Shown here: positions 63,913-64,000 of the stretch, piece after piece
Position numbering within the stretch: the first letter of the stretch is position 1
How the letters are laid out: each line of letters starts with the position of its first letter
Origin: Serripes groenlandicus
Taxonomy: Eukaryota; Mollusca; Bivalvia; Cardiida; Cardiidae
Direction: 5' to 3'
NCBI GenBank assembly: GCA_031761405.1
Contig: JASEVX010000013.1
Location: 37,824,743 to 37,888,742 of the forward strand
DNA length: 64,000 nucleotides
The notes under the pieces: generated by a model
What the model saw: only the letters and a program-made list of their open reading frames with translations
Database searches by the model: none
Told to the model about the DNA's origin: nothing
Made by a program: the position numbers and the translations under genes

Positions 63913-64000
63913 GAAGCTCCTATGGCCGTTTTAATATGACGAGGTTGACATTTCACGCATGATGAAGTTCCAATATTTATATGTTTTGATAATGCAAGTA

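Noticed and set aside
1..64000. CRISPR array, prokaryotic operon or phage
   Set aside because: No direct-repeat/spacer pattern occurs. Introns, SINEs and LINEs show the DNA is eukaryotic.

Overview
The window looks like nuclear DNA from a bivalve mollusc. It is AT-rich and intron-bearing. It carries many tRNA-derived SINEs with poly-pyrimidine/ATCA tails and a molluscan CGG-GGGTATAA repeat tail. It also has LINE 3' fragments and a duplicated Golgi-type carbohydrate sulfotransferase gene. There is no sign of a prokaryotic gene layout. The species cannot be named from the sequence alone.

The main structure is a dispersed segmental duplication. Copy A lies at about 480-17,875 and copy B at about 37,990-49,712, in the same orientation. 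They align in blocks interrupted by insertions private to one copy. Useful anchors are 540-947 with 38,000-38,415; 3,295-4,883 with 39,945-41,575; 5,184-5,495 with 41,577-41,905; 7,339-8,111 with 42,008-42,808; 10,981-11,375 with 42,809-43,178; 13,061-16,750 with 44,453-48,367; and 17,449-17,875 with 49,265-49,712. Because one copy is often the empty site for an insertion in the other, the ends of several mobile elements can be read directly.

The duplicated gene is a HNK-1-family (Sulfotransfer_2) carbohydrate sulfotransferase. Copy B looks intact. Its exon 1 encodes a signal anchor (41,662-41,749), a candidate short exon lies at 42,767-42,825, and a large catalytic exon spans 44,742-45,893. 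The splice phases agree across all three. Copy A looks dead: its first 5' splice site is GA instead of GT, its middle exon is split by 2.87 kb, and its catalytic exon has a 30-bp deletion and a 4-bp frameshift.

Between the copies, 20.3-33.0 kb holds three copies (+, -, +) of a roughly 3-kb non-coding unit with inverted ends, several fold-back palindromes, a LINE remnant, a Crypton-like recombinase fragment and two promoter-like modules. Right of copy B are a broken carboxylesterase on the minus strand (53,252-54,311), a 3.4-kb tandem array (55,671-59,030) interrupted by a 1.1-kb hairpin-ended element, and a SINE-rich tail. The only candidate for a working protein-coding gene is the copy B sulfotransferase. 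Almost everything else is mobile DNA, its relics, or tandem repeats.
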